A stretch of 64,000 nt of DNA from Pseudomonadota bacterium (GCA_018241685.1 JAFEDJ010000067.1:186001-250000); one strand, 5' to 3'; shown: positions 54,882-63,285, counted from the stretch's first letter. The notes: generated by a model not told the origin, from the sequence alone. Numbers and translations: made by a program.

Positions 54882-56222
54882 ATGCCAATGGATTCCCTTG
54901 ATGCGTTGCGCGCCGGCAGGCTGGCCGGCGCCCGCCACCTCAAGCTGGCATGTGGCTTGACCGAATTTCCGCCGGAGATTCTTGAACTGGCCGATACGCT
55001 GGAGGTGCTCGATCTCTCCGGCAACCGGCTGGCGTCCCTGCCGCCCGAACTGTCGCGCCTGCACCGTTTGCGCATCCTGTTCTGTTCGGGCAATCCCTTC
55101 ACCGTGCTGCCCGAGGTGCTCGGTGAATGCCCCCGGCTCGAGATGGTCGGCTTCAAGTCCTGCGACCTGCATACGGTGCCGATGGCTGCGTTGCCTGCCA
55201 GGCTGCGCTGGCTGATCCTGACCGACAACGCGATTGCCGACCTGCCGGCGGCCATCGGCCACTGCGCCGGCCTGCAGAAGCTGATGCTGGCCGGTAACCG
55301 GCTGCGCGCCTTGCCCGACGCGATGGCGGCGTGCACAGGCCTGGAATTGCTGCGCATTTCGGCCAACCGGCTGACGGCTCTGCCGGCGTGGCTGTTTGAA
55401 CTGCCGCGTCTGTCGTGGCTGGCCTATGCGGGCAATCCATTCTGCGCCTCCGTCGAGCGTTCGCGCCTGGGCGGTGATGCGGCGATCCGCATCCCGCGGG
55501 CCGACCTGTCGTTAGGCGAGCGGCTTGGCGAAGGGGCGTCCGGCGTGATTCGTCTGGCCGCGTGGGCCGGCAGTGGTGGAGAGCGCCCGGTGGCGGTCAA
55601 ACTCTTCAAGGGCACGATGACGAGCGACGGCTTGCCGCAGCACGAGATGAGGGCCTGTCTGGAAGCCGGCGACCATCCGGGCCTGATCCCCGTGCTCGGC
55701 CGCCTGGAGGCCGAGGACGAGGCCGCCGATGGCCTGGTGATGGCCTTGATCGATCAGGCCTTTGCGAACCTGGCCGGGCCTCCCAGCCTGGAGTCCTGTA
55801 CGCGCGACGTCTATGCGGACGGTGCCACCTTCACCATGGATGCAGTTCTGCGCATCGCCGGCGGGATCACCTCGGTGGCCGCCCATCTGCACCGGCGTGG
55901 CATTCTCCATGGCGATCTGTATGCGCACAACATCCTGCACACCGGCGAAGGGCGGGCGCTACTGGGGGATTTTGGTGCCGCTTCCTTCTTCGCGCCAGAC
56001 GACGAAGGGTTGGCGCCTGCGCTGCAGCGTATCGAAGTGCGCGCCTTCGCCTGCTTGCTGGAAGAGTTGATCGTTCGCTGTGCAGAATCGGGGCCGCGGT
56101 TGCAGTCCTTGGAACGTCTGCAGAGGCTCTGTGCGGATCCTGTTCCCTCACGGCGCCCGTTGTTTGAGGACGTGGAGGCCGAACTGGCGCGCATTGCGGC
56201 GCTGGCGCTGCACTTCAGCTGA
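54882..56222 (+). CDS. leucine-rich repeat - protein kinase fusion
   Basis: The protein has 446 residues (ATG 54882; ATG 54888 also possible). Residues 15-190 hold about seven LRR units (LEVLDLSGNRLASLPPEL, LRILFCSGNPFTVLPEVL, LQKLMLAGNRLRALPDAM, LELLRISANRLTALPAWL). Residues 205-440 are a kinase: P-loop-like LGEGASGVIRLA, Lys in RPVAVKLFKG, catalytic HGDLYAHNIL and metal-binding LLGDFGAAS. All key residues are present, so it is probably an active cytoplasmic Ser/Thr kinase, guided by the LRR part. It starts 44 bases after lldR, but no functional link is evident. Confidence 0.85.
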   Translation: MPMDSLDALRAGRLAGARHLKLACGLTEFPPEILELADTLEVLDLSGNRLASLPPELSRLHRLRILFCSGNPFTVLPEVLGECPRLEMVGFKSCDLHTVPMAALPARLRWLILTDNAIADLPAAIGHCAGLQKLMLAGNRLRALPDAMAACTGLELLRISANRLTALPAWLFELPRLSWLAYAGNPFCASVERSRLGGDAAIRIPRADLSLGERLGEGASGVIRLAAWAGSGGERPVAVKLFKGTMTSDGLPQHEMRACLEAGDHPGLIPVLGRLEAEDEAADGLVMALIDQAFANLAGPPSLESCTRDVYADGATFTMDAVLRIAGGITSVAAHLHRRGILHGDLYAHNILHTGEGRALLGDFGAASFFAPDDEGLAPALQRIEVRAFACLLEELIVRCAESGPRLQSLERLQRLCADPVPSRRPLFEDVEAELARIAALALHFS

Positions 56223-56361
56223 CGGCCTGAGCGGGCTGCGTGTCCTCCGCCACGGGCGGGGCTCGGCGGTGGTTGATATGCCGTTGTTGGCGGATTACGC
56301 TGAGAATCAGGGTAGACGGGCGTGTCCAGCTACAGCCCCGGCGGCGGAAAGGATGTGTGCT

Positions 56362-56922
56362 GTGAAGGTGACCGTGTCCATGCTGTTGGCCGGGCTACTG
56401 GCTGGTTGTGGTGGCATGCTTCCTACTTCCCAGCAGGAGGTCGGCAAGCGCTGGCGCGACTTCGACGATGTCAAAAGTACCTTCGACCAGATCGTGCCCT
56501 ACCAGACGGGTATGGATGCAGTACGAAAGCTGGGCTTCGATCCCTATACGACCCCCAACATGCAGATCCTCAACCACTCCCAGGTGGTGCGTGCGGTGCT
56601 GCCATCCCCGCTGCAGGATCCGGCGACGGTTCCGAAGGGTATCCAGGAGTGCATGAAGGTGCAGGACGGCTGCGTGGGCTATTTCATGGAGCCGAGCAAT
56701 GTGGACCGCAAGCGGGTCGGCAACTTCATGCTCGATTTCCTCAATTTCAAGCGCAATACGTTGGTGACCGGCTGGCGTTTCGGCGCGCTGATCGTCGTCA
56801 TCGACGACAAGGTCGTCTATAAACAATGGAGCGGCCAGCCGCGTATCGAGGAAAACGAGGTGCGCCACAACCCCTTGGGACCATTGCAGGGGGTTGGTGA
56901 GGCGCTGCGGCCGTCGCCGTAG
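56362..56922 (+). CDS. putative lipoprotein, 186 aa
   Basis: The GTG at 56362 gives MKVTVSMLLAGLLAGCGG, a clean lipoprotein signal with Cys at residue 16, and has GGAAAGG nine bases before it; ATG 56353 would add three residues. The mature protein has two Cys (IQECMKVQDGCVGYF) and a regular beta-alpha pattern: WRDFDDVKSTFDQIVPYQTG, MDAVRKLGFDP, NTLVTGWRFGALIVVIDDKV. This resembles SmpA/OmlA-like small outer-membrane lipoproteins in layout but not in motif, so no name is given. Monocistronic. Confidence 0.68.
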   Translation: MKVTVSMLLAGLLAGCGGMLPTSQQEVGKRWRDFDDVKSTFDQIVPYQTGMDAVRKLGFDPYTTPNMQILNHSQVVRAVLPSPLQDPATVPKGIQECMKVQDGCVGYFMEPSNVDRKRVGNFMLDFLNFKRNTLVTGWRFGALIVVIDDKVVYKQWSGQPRIEENEVRHNPLGPLQGVGEALRPSP

Positions 56923-57043
56923 TTGTACCTGGAAATCGATCACGCGGCGTGTCCTTGGGCCTAATGTTTGGGCGCCGCGTGCCGTAAAATGAAAAGAACG
57001 CACCATCTGGAGAGTCAGGTGGTGGAATCACCAGGAGTACATC

Positions 57044-57265
57044 ATGAGCGTTAGTTCGGTCAGCGGCGCCTCCAGCGCTGCCTTCACCCAGGCCCTCCAG
57101 CAGCAGGCCGAAGCCAGCAAGGTTCAGCAACAGCAGGCGCCGGAGGATGTGCGCAAGAAAGAGGAGCAGCAGGCCCAGGCTGCGCAAGCCGCCCAGACCG
57201 CTCCGGAGCCCACGTCGAATCTGAACGGGCAGGTCGTCGGGCAGGTTGTCAATACTTTCGCCTGA
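57044..57265 (+). CDS. small Gln/Ala-rich protein, 73 aa
   Basis: ATG 57044 follows CCAGGAGTACATC. The protein is low-complexity and probably helical or disordered: SVSGASSAAFTQALQQQAEA, KVQQQQAPEDVRKKEEQQAQ, then NLNGQVVGQVVNTFA. The C-terminal NGQ-x-VGQ-x-VNTFA looks like a conserved tag. A strong terminator follows 27 bases after the stop, which supports a real, well-expressed gene. Function is unknown. Confidence 0.65.
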   Translation: MSVSSVSGASSAAFTQALQQQAEASKVQQQQAPEDVRKKEEQQAQAAQAAQTAPEPTSNLNGQVVGQVVNTFA

Positions 57266-57291
57266 TCCTGTCGGCGTATCGGCGGCATCAT

Positions 57292-57320
57292 AAAAAACCC
57301 CGGTCTAAGCCGGGGTTTTC
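57292..57320. terminator. bidirectional rho-independent terminator
   Basis: AAAACCCCGG-TCTAAG-CCGGGGTTTT, a perfect 10-bp stem with A- and T-runs on both sides. It can serve the 73-aa gene and, on the minus strand, the DUF535 gene. Confidence 0.9.
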
Positions 57321-57339
57321 GTTATTCGTTGTGCCGTTG

Positions 57340-58272
57340 TCAGGCTGCCAGCGGAATGGCTGCTGCCGTATCTGTGCTGAGTTTCTCCAGGCGCTGGAGG
57401 ATGGCTTGCCGCATCTGCTCGCGGGCCAGTCGTTTTTGCTGTGTCCGCTTGCGGTGATGGCGGTCAATGTCCTCCAGGGGTTTTTCCGTCAACGGTAGTT
57501 GAATGGTGCTGCGCCCATCGGTCGATGGCTGTGCCTGGAACGGTTCGAATGCCTGGCGGTACAAGGCCTCGAGGCGAGCCTGGCCGAGAGGTGTCTGGTA
57601 GTGCTCGTCGGGGGCAATAACTCGGATCCGGTCCAACTCCAGGAAGGAGAGCAGGGCGATCAGGCTGTCCATCAGCAGGAACAACGGCGCCAACTGGGCG
57701 TGGCACTTGCGGAATTCCTTGACCCGCTCGTGCTGGCCGATACAGCCTTGGTTCCGGCAGATCAAGGCGCTGTGGCTGCCATCTGCGTGCCTCTGGAAGA
57801 GAAAGCCAAGAGCATGACTCCATACACCGTCAATGAAGAGTACCAACTGGAATTCCCCTTCGTTGCGGATCGTGTCCCGGGTCAGCAGTACTAGGCGTAC
57901 TTCGGCAGTCATTGCGGGGTATTGGACCGACCACAGGCTGAGTTCGCCCTCCGCCAGGGTGTCAAGCAGGGAGGGAGGAAAGCGGTCGAGCAGGAAACGG
58001 TAGTGATCGTGGATGTGGCGCAGCGACTCCTCTACCGACCAGCGGCGTGAAACATAGTCCCGGTAATACCTCTCGTGCAGGCGAGGGGGCGTGCCGGCAA
58101 AAAGGCGGGTCAGGCGCTCGTTGAGAAACAGGGATTCCAGCGTGCGTGCTTCTGTGCGGAGTCGCTTGTAATGCCAATCTTGCCCCATGCGGCGCAGGCG
58201 GCGTTTCAGCTTGTACAGGCGGTAGGCAGGATTCAGGCTTTTGTGCAGGAAGCGGGCGAAAGTCTGGGCCAT
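57340..58272 (-). CDS. DUF535 (VirK/YbjX-like) protein
   Basis: The protein has 310 residues. YRLYKLKRRLRRMGQDWHYK, YRDYVSRRWSVEESLRHIHDHY, LSLWSVQYPAMTAEVRLVLL, EGEFQLVLFIDGVWSHALGF and APDEHYQTPLG follow the DUF535 family, which includes VirK of Shigella and YbjX. Family members influence virulence-factor localisation and resistance to antimicrobial peptides by an unknown mechanism. No signal peptide. The C-terminal 50 residues are very basic (HHRKRTQQKRLAREQMRQ). An AT-rich region of about 110 bases precedes it. Confidence 0.8.
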   Translation of the reverse strand: MAQTFARFLHKSLNPAYRLYKLKRRLRRMGQDWHYKRLRTEARTLESLFLNERLTRLFAGTPPRLHERYYRDYVSRRWSVEESLRHIHDHYRFLLDRFPPSLLDTLAEGELSLWSVQYPAMTAEVRLVLLTRDTIRNEGEFQLVLFIDGVWSHALGFLFQRHADGSHSALICRNQGCIGQHERVKEFRKCHAQLAPLFLLMDSLIALLSFLELDRIRVIAPDEHYQTPLGQARLEALYRQAFEPFQAQPSTDGRSTIQLPLTEKPLEDIDRHHRKRTQQKRLAREQMRQAILQRLEKLSTDTAAAIPLAA

Positions 58273-58434
58273 CGGGCGGGCTCGAAGCGGATACGTTGTG
58301 CCGATAATCCTACGGATAAAATCTTAACTTTTACTGACAAATTCTTAAAAATTCTCTGTGTTCAGGTGGAATTTACGAAAATATCTGTATTGGATAGTGG
58401 TTTCTGCGGTTGCCGGAGGTGGCTCCGGCTTCAC

Positions 58435-58674
58435 TTATGTGCTCGAACGGTTGCCGTGAGTTGCATGTGCCGTGCTGCTGGGAAACCAACGCCGGCGAGC
58501 CATTTGCCACTGCTCCGGTGACAGGAGCAGCTCGATGACTTCCATCTGTCGCGGCTCGACATGTTTGCGCCGTTCGATGCCTGTGGGGGATTTACCTTCG
58601 CGCTGCCGGCGCTCGCCTCCAGTGCGGCGTTCAACGCCATTCCAGCGCTTTGTCGTTGCGTGAATCGAGCCCAT
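58435..58674 (-). CDS. small Arg-rich conserved protein, 79 aa
   Basis: ATG 58674 follows AGGGGAGACGCAG. The protein has two ERR-type units (NGVERRTGGERRQREG, TGIERRKHVEPRQ) followed by VIELLLSPEQWQMARRRWFP. G-x-ERR-x-x-x-ERR motifs are common in short, uncharacterised betaproteobacterial proteins. The last 14 residues differ in character and may be run-on. Confidence 0.5.
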   Translation of the reverse strand: MGSIHATTKRWNGVERRTGGERRQREGKSPTGIERRKHVEPRQMEVIELLLSPEQWQMARRRWFPSSTAHATHGNRSST

Positions 58675-58927
58675 CTGCGTCTCCCCTGTCCTTGTTGCTC
58701 TGCATTCTCCCGGCCTCGCCAACTTTTTTCCGAGAACTATGTCTCGCAGTGGAAAGTGGAGCGCTGCCCGTTACAGGGATTTGCAGAATCTGTCGAAAGG
58801 GGGCCGATTTTCGGGCCATCGACAGGAAAGAAGTGGCGTATCCAGATTGGCGTAACCTGTGTTCTCCAATTCCATTGCCGAACACGGCAAGCTCAAGGGG
58901 GCGCATCAGCTTCGAAGATAAGGACTC

Positions 58928-59230
58928 GTGAGTACCCTTGCTGACGCGACCTTCTTCAGCGTTAATGCATCAGGGCGCATCGATGTGAGTGTGAGTGCCG
59001 ATGGGCGTGTTGGTGGAAACCTTCAAGGCTTGGGGTATTCGACAAATTTCATTGGTACTTGGCGCATCACTGATGATGCAAAGTTCTGCTTCGATTACAC
59101 GCCGAACTTTGTAGGTGCGACACGCCGGACGTCTTGCTCTTACTATTTTCAGCTTGGAGATGAATATTTCGTGTCGTCGTCCAGGTCGGATCTGGCGGCA
59201 TCCGTCACGCCCAGAAAAATCAAGCATTGA
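58928..59230 (+). CDS. hypothetical protein, possibly 5'-truncated
   Basis: The protein has 100 residues from GTG 58928. GYSTNFIGTWRITDDAKFCF, then SCSYYFQLGDEYFVSSS and ASVTPRKIKH at the end, resemble the C-terminal half of small exported beta proteins (DUF995-like: W-x-I-x-DD-x-x-x-C ... C-x-YY-x-x-GD-x-Y). Here no signal peptide precedes it, and the bases before the GTG show only a weak AAGGA, so it may be the surviving part of a longer gene. GC is lower than in its neighbours. A terminator follows. Confidence 0.5.
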   Translation: MSTLADATFFSVNASGRIDVSVSADGRVGGNLQGLGYSTNFIGTWRITDDAKFCFDYTPNFVGATRRTSCSYYFQLGDEYFVSSSRSDLAASVTPRKIKH

Positions 59231-59268
59231 TATTTACTAGGTCAGGCTCATGCGCTTCAAGAGCCGAT

Positions 59269-59289
59269 CCGCCGCTGTGGCGGGTTTTT
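59269..59289 (+). terminator. rho-independent terminator
   Basis: CCGCC-GCTGT-GGCGG followed by GTTTTT, 39 bases after the stop of the 100-aa gene. Confidence 0.7.
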
Positions 59290-59343
59290 GTGCCTGATCG
59301 GCGGGAGAATAGAGCGACGGGGGAGGGGCGAGGGCGAAAAACA

Positions 59344-59375
59344 AAAAGGCCAACCCTCGCGGATTGGCCTTTTTG
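59344..59375 (-). terminator. terminator of the tRNA gene
   Basis: AAAAAGGCCAA-(9)-TTGGCCTTTTT, a perfect stem that also pairs the A/T runs, 11 bases beyond the tRNA 3' end on the minus strand. Symmetric, so it can act both ways. Confidence 0.85.
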
Positions 59376-59386
59376 ATCGAATCTGT

Positions 59387-59463
59387 TGGTGGTGATGGGC
59401 GGAGTCGAACCGCCGACCTATGGGTTATGAATCCATCGCTCTAACCATCTGAGCTACATCACC
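59387..59463 (-). tRNA. tRNA-Met (CAT)
   Basis: The gene is 77 bases including an encoded 3' CCA. Acceptor GGTGATG pairs with CATCACC, the D arm has AGCTCAGATGGTTAGAGC, the anticodon loop is TTCATAA (CAT) and the T arm is GGCGG-TTCGACT-CCGCC. The acceptor is fully paired, so it is not initiator tRNA. The anticodon stem has one A-C pair next to the loop. A CAT tRNA could also be the lysidine-modified Ile type, but Met is the likelier reading. Confidence 0.9.
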
Positions 59464-59477
59464 GACCGAAGCCCGCT

Positions 59478-59506
59478 ATAATAGTGACTTGATGGTTGTT
59501 GGTCAA
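59478..59506 (-). promoter_or_regulatory. sigma-70 promoter of tRNA-Met, overlapping a miaB -10
   Basis: On the minus strand TTGACC (59506-59501), 17 bases, TATTAT (59483-59478). On the plus strand the same bases hold TATAAT (59477-59482), suited to miaB, so the two promoters face each other. Confidence 0.75.
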
Positions 59507-59512
59507 CATGTG

Positions 59513-60847
59513 ATGAAAAAACTTTATATCCGGACTTTCGGTTGCCAGATGAACGAGTACGACTCGGACAAGATGGCGGATGTACTCGGTGCGGCTGATG
59601 GCCTGGAAAAAACGGACAATCCGGAAGAGGCGGACGTGATCCTCTTCAACACCTGTTCCGTGCGCGAGAAGGCGCAGGAGAAGGTTTTCCACGACCTTGG
59701 GCGGGTCAAGCATCTCAAGCAGCAGAATCCCAATTTGATCATCGGCGTCGGCGGTTGCGTGGCAAGCCAGGAGGGCGAGGCCATCGTGGCGCGCGCGCCT
59801 TATGTAGATCTGGTGTTTGGGCCGCAGACCCTGCATCGCCTGCCCAAGCTGATCGCCGAGCGCAAGGCGTCGGGGCGCTCGCAGGTGGATATCTCCTTCC
59901 CGGAAATCGAGAAGTTCGACAACCTGCCGCCGGCCCGCGTGGAAGGGGCGAGCGCCTTCGTGTCGATCATGGAGGGCTGTTCCAAGTACTGCACCTTCTG
60001 CATCGTGCCCTACACCCGTGGCGACGAGATCTACCGCCCGCTGGCCGACGTGCTGGCCGAGGTGGCAGGGTTGGCTGCCCAGGGTGTCAAGGAGGTGACC
60101 CTGCTCGGTCAGAACGTCAATGCCTGGCGTGCGCCGGTGGATGGCGATGGTGGCGAGATGGCTGACTTTGCCTTCCTGCTCGAATGCGTGCATGAAATCC
60201 CCGGTATCGAGCGGATCCGCTACACCACGTCCCATCCCCGCGAGATGACGCAACGTGTCGTCGATGCCTACGCCAAGCTGCCCAAGCTGGTGTCGCACCT
60301 GCACCTGCCGGTGCAGGCCGGTTCCGACCGCGTGCTGGCCGCGATGAAGCGCGGCTACACGGTGCTCGAATATAAGTCGCTGGTGCGCAAGCTGCGCGGC
60401 GCGCGGCCGGACATCTCCCTGTCGTCCGACTTCATCGTCGGCTTCCCCGGTGAGACCGAGGCGGATTTCGAGGCGACGATGAAGCTGATCGACGACCTGG
60501 GCTTCGACACCTCCTTCAGCTTCATCTACAGCTCGCGTCCCGGCACGCCGGCCGCCGACCTGGCCGACGACACGCCGCAGGACGTCAAGCTGGCGCGCTT
60601 GTCCCGCCTGCAGAAGCGCGTCGAGGAGAACGCCGCGAAGATCAGCGAGAGCATGGTCGGCACGGTGCAGCGCATTCTGGTGGAAGGGCCGTCGAAGAAG
60701 GACCCGAACGAGCTGGCCGGGCGCACCGACAACAACCGCGTCGTCAATTTCGCCGGTAATCCGCGTCTGATCGGGAATTTCGTGGACGTCACCATCGTGT
60801 CGGCGCTGCCCCATTCCCTGCGTGGCGCGATCGTCACCCGGGACTGA
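59513..60847 (+). CDS. miaB: tRNA-2-methylthio-N6-dimethylallyladenosine synthase
   Basis: The protein has 444 residues. ATG 59513 (MKKLYIRTFGCQMNEYDSDK) is the conserved start. MiaB adds a methylthio group to i6A37 of tRNAs reading UNN codons. The N-terminal domain has three cluster Cys (FGCQMNE, NTCSVREKA, GGCVASQEG). The radical-SAM motif is CSKYCTFCIVPYTRG, and the TRAM domain is at the end (VEGPSKKDPNELAGRTDNNR). Length and all motifs are normal. Start of the conserved miaB-ybeZ-ybeY-corC-lnt series. Confidence 0.96.
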   Translation: MKKLYIRTFGCQMNEYDSDKMADVLGAADGLEKTDNPEEADVILFNTCSVREKAQEKVFHDLGRVKHLKQQNPNLIIGVGGCVASQEGEAIVARAPYVDLVFGPQTLHRLPKLIAERKASGRSQVDISFPEIEKFDNLPPARVEGASAFVSIMEGCSKYCTFCIVPYTRGDEIYRPLADVLAEVAGLAAQGVKEVTLLGQNVNAWRAPVDGDGGEMADFAFLLECVHEIPGIERIRYTTSHPREMTQRVVDAYAKLPKLVSHLHLPVQAGSDRVLAAMKRGYTVLEYKSLVRKLRGARPDISLSSDFIVGFPGETEADFEATMKLIDDLGFDTSFSFIYSSRPGTPAADLADDTPQDVKLARLSRLQKRVEENAAKISESMVGTVQRILVEGPSKKDPNELAGRTDNNRVVNFAGNPRLIGNFVDVTIVSALPHSLRGAIVTRD

Positions 60848-60892
60848 GCCGTCGATGATCCTGTCTTCCCCCGCGGGCGCGGCTCTGGCAGC

Positions 60893-61867
60893 ATGCGTCC
60901 GATGAAACCGACCGAAATCGTCCTGCATCCTCTCGACAACGTGCGCCTCGCCAATCTGTGCGGGGCGCTCGACGAGAACATCCGCCAGATCGAAACAGCC
61001 TTCGACGTGACCATCGCCCGCCGTGGCGAGCGCTTCACGCTGAACGGTGAGCCGCCGCAGACCCAGATCGGGGCGCGGGCGCTGCGCCATTTTTATGGCC
61101 GCGCCGATAACCCCCTGTCGGTGGACGACATCCAGCTCGGGCTCATCGAGCTGAGCAACCTGTCCCAGGCCAACCAGCCGGCGCCGGCCCTGCTGACCCG
61201 TAAGAGCGAGTTGCATGGCCGCACGCCGCGTCAGGTGGATTACCTGCGCCAGATCCAGGAGCACGACATCACCTTCGGCATCGGTCCGGCCGGTACCGGC
61301 AAGACTTACCTGGCGGTGGCCAGTGCGGTGGATGCTTTCGAGCGGGAGCATGTGGAGCGTATCGTGCTCACCCGTCCGGCGGTGGAAGCTGGGGAGCGCC
61401 TCGGCTTCCTGCCCGGCGATCTGGCCCAGAAGGTGGATCCGTACCTGCGCCCGCTGTACGACGCGCTCTACGACCTGATGGGCTTCGACCGCGTGACGAA
61501 GCTGTTCGAGCGCGGCTGCATCGAGATCGCGCCGCTGGCCTTCATGCGCGGGCGCACCCTGTCGCGGGCCTTCATCATCCTCGACGAGGCGCAGAACACC
61601 TCGCCGGAGCAGATGAAGATGTTCCTGACCCGCATCGGTATCGGCTCCAAGGCGGTGATCACCGGCGACCTGACCCAGGTGGATCTGCCGCGCGGCCAGA
61701 AGAGTGGCCTCGGCGAGGCCGTGCAGGTGCTTGCCGACGTACGCGGCGTCGCCTTCACCCAGTTCCTCAAGGAAGACGTGGTGCGCCACCCGCTGGTGGC
61801 ACGCATCGTCGCCGCCTACGAGAGCCACACCCAGAACCGCAACCAGCAACAACAGAACCCGCAATGA
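60893..61867 (+). CDS. ybeZ: PhoH-like ATPase YbeZ
   Basis: The protein has 324 residues (ATG 60893 or 60902). Walker A is GIGPAGTGKTYLAVA and Walker B is AFIILDEAQNTSPEQMKMFL, followed by GDLTQVDLPRGQKSGL. The N-terminal 100 residues form the small domain seen in YbeZ. It is a cytoplasmic ATPase associated with YbeY in rRNA processing and ribosome quality control. It overlaps ybeY by four bases (ATGA), so the two are translated together. The C-terminus is a short Gln/Asn run. Confidence 0.94.
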   Translation: MRPMKPTEIVLHPLDNVRLANLCGALDENIRQIETAFDVTIARRGERFTLNGEPPQTQIGARALRHFYGRADNPLSVDDIQLGLIELSNLSQANQPAPALLTRKSELHGRTPRQVDYLRQIQEHDITFGIGPAGTGKTYLAVASAVDAFEREHVERIVLTRPAVEAGERLGFLPGDLAQKVDPYLRPLYDALYDLMGFDRVTKLFERGCIEIAPLAFMRGRTLSRAFIILDEAQNTSPEQMKMFLTRIGIGSKAVITGDLTQVDLPRGQKSGLGEAVQVLADVRGVAFTQFLKEDVVRHPLVARIVAAYESHTQNRNQQQQNPQ

Positions 61868-62346
61868 GCGACATCAAGCTGCCCCGCCGCCTCGACCTTT
61901 CCGTGCAATACGCTTGCAACAGGGAGGGCGTACCCTCTCGCGCCGAATTCCGTCGCTGGCTGCGGGCGGCCGAACCCGGTGCCGCGCGGATCACCGTGCG
62001 CATCGTTAATGAGGCCGAAGGGCGGGAACTCAACCGGGATTACCGGGGCAAGGACTACGCCACCAACGTGCTGACCTTTGCCTATGATGAAGGCGAGGAC
62101 ATGCCCTTGCCGGAAGGTTTGCCGCTGATGGGCGATCTGGTGCTGTGCCGGCAGGTCGTCGAGCGCGAGGCGGCGGAGCAGGGCAAGGCCGTGGACGCGC
62201 ATTACGCTCACTTAAGCGTGCATGGTATGCTGCATTTGCAAGGCTTTGACCACGAAGAAGATACCGAGGCCGAGGAGATGGAAGCGCGGGAGCGCACGAT
62301 CCTGGCTGAACTGGGTTATGCCGACCCCTACGCGGGGGAACGCTAG
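61864..62346 (+). CDS. ybeY: endoribonuclease YbeY
   Basis: The protein has 160 residues. The zinc site H-x3-H-x5-H is intact in LSVHGMLHLQGFDHEED, with NRDYRGKDYATNVLTFAYDE before it. YbeY is needed for 16S rRNA 3'-end maturation and 70S quality control. Start ATG overlaps ybeZ. The next gene, corC, starts 96 bases later, after the inverted repeat at 62377-62420. Confidence 0.95.
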   Translation: MSDIKLPRRLDLSVQYACNREGVPSRAEFRRWLRAAEPGAARITVRIVNEAEGRELNRDYRGKDYATNVLTFAYDEGEDMPLPEGLPLMGDLVLCRQVVEREAAEQGKAVDAHYAHLSVHGMLHLQGFDHEEDTEAEEMEARERTILAELGYADPYAGER

Positions 62347-62376
62347 CAGGAGACTCGATGGTGGGCTGAGCAATGC

Positions 62377-62420
62377 GCCATGGGCAATGGTGGACCGTAT
62401 GGTCGGCCATTGCCCATGGC
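62377..62420. repeat. perfect 14-bp inverted repeat between ybeY and corC
   Basis: GCCATGGGCAATGG (62377-62390) and CCATTGCCCATGGC (62407-62420) are exact inverted copies. The 16-base centre holds GACC-GTAT-GGTC. No T-run follows, so it is not a standard terminator. Confidence 0.8.
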
Positions 62421-62442
62421 CCATTTCTCATCCACCCTTTTT

Positions 62443-63285
62443 ATGGAACCCTATAGTAGTAAACCGTCTTTGCTCGAACGGCTGTCCGCGCTCCTGACCC
62501 GGGAGCCGGAAGACCGGGAAGAGTTGTTGCACCTTCTGCATTCCGCCCACGATCGCAACCTGTTCGACGCGGATGCCCTGGCCATCATCGAGGGAGCCTT
62601 GCAGGTCTCCGACATGAAGGTGCGCGACGTGATGATTCCCCGGGCGCAGATGGACGTCGTCAATGTGGACGACTCCATCGAAGACATCACCCGTTTCGCC
62701 ATCAACGCTGCCCACTCGCGCTTCCCGGTCATCGGTGAAGGCAAGGACGACGTGGTCGGCATCCTCCTCGCCAAGGACCTCCTGCGGGTCTTCGCCGGCG
62801 AAGCCTTCGATCTGCGCGACATGCTCCGCCCGGCCGTCTTCGTGCCGGAATCCAAGCGCCTCAACGTGCTGCTGCGCGATTTCCGTGTCAGCCGCAACCA
62901 CATGGCGATCGTCGTGGACGAGTACGGCGGCGTGGCGGGGCTGGTCACTATCGAGGACGTGCTGGAGCAGATCGTCGGCGACATCGAAGACGAATACGAC
63001 TTCGACGAGACCGCCGACAACATCCGCCTCGACCAGGCAGGCCGCTATCGCGTCAAGGCTGGCACAGAGATCGAGGACTTCAACGAAGCCTTCAGCACCA
63101 CCTTCAGCGATTCCGAGTACGACACCGTCGGCGGCCTGCTGATCCGCAAGCTCGGGCGCCTGCCCAAGCGCAACGAGGTGGTGGACCTGGAGGGATTGCG
63201 CTTCCAGGTGCTGCGTGCCGACAGCCGGCGCGTGCATTCCCTGCTCGTCGAGCGTCTGCCCGATCCGGAAGCGGTCGGTGGCTGA
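62443..63285 (+). CDS. corC: CorC-type CBS-domain protein
   Basis: The protein has 280 residues from ATG 62443 (MEPYSSKPSLLERLSALLTR). Two CBS domains are at about 70-190 (VRDVMIPRAQMDVVNVDDSI, VVGILLAKDLLRVFAGE, VVDEYGGVAGLVTIEDVLEQ). The CorC_HlyC transporter-associated domain is C-terminal (RVKAGTEIEDFNEAF, DTVGGLLIRKLGRLPKRNEV). It lacks the membrane domain of magnesium transporters, as is normal for CorC/YbeX next to ybeY. Role in Mg/Co efflux or ribosome assembly. It overlaps lnt by one base. Confidence 0.93.
   Translation: MEPYSSKPSLLERLSALLTREPEDREELLHLLHSAHDRNLFDADALAIIEGALQVSDMKVRDVMIPRAQMDVVNVDDSIEDITRFAINAAHSRFPVIGEGKDDVVGILLAKDLLRVFAGEAFDLRDMLRPAVFVPESKRLNVLLRDFRVSRNHMAIVVDEYGGVAGLVTIEDVLEQIVGDIEDEYDFDETADNIRLDQAGRYRVKAGTEIEDFNEAFSTTFSDSEYDTVGGLLIRKLGRLPKRNEVVDLEGLRFQVLRADSRRVHSLLVERLPDPEAVGG

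Noticed and set aside
57044..57265. YjfB-type motility protein identity for the 73-aa gene
   Set aside because: Similar in size and Gln content, but the conserved core of that family could not be found.
59459..61864. Minus-strand open frame of 801 codons opposite miaB and ybeZ
   Set aside because: Antisense shadow: it spans the tRNA and two clearly recognised genes, and shows no domain.
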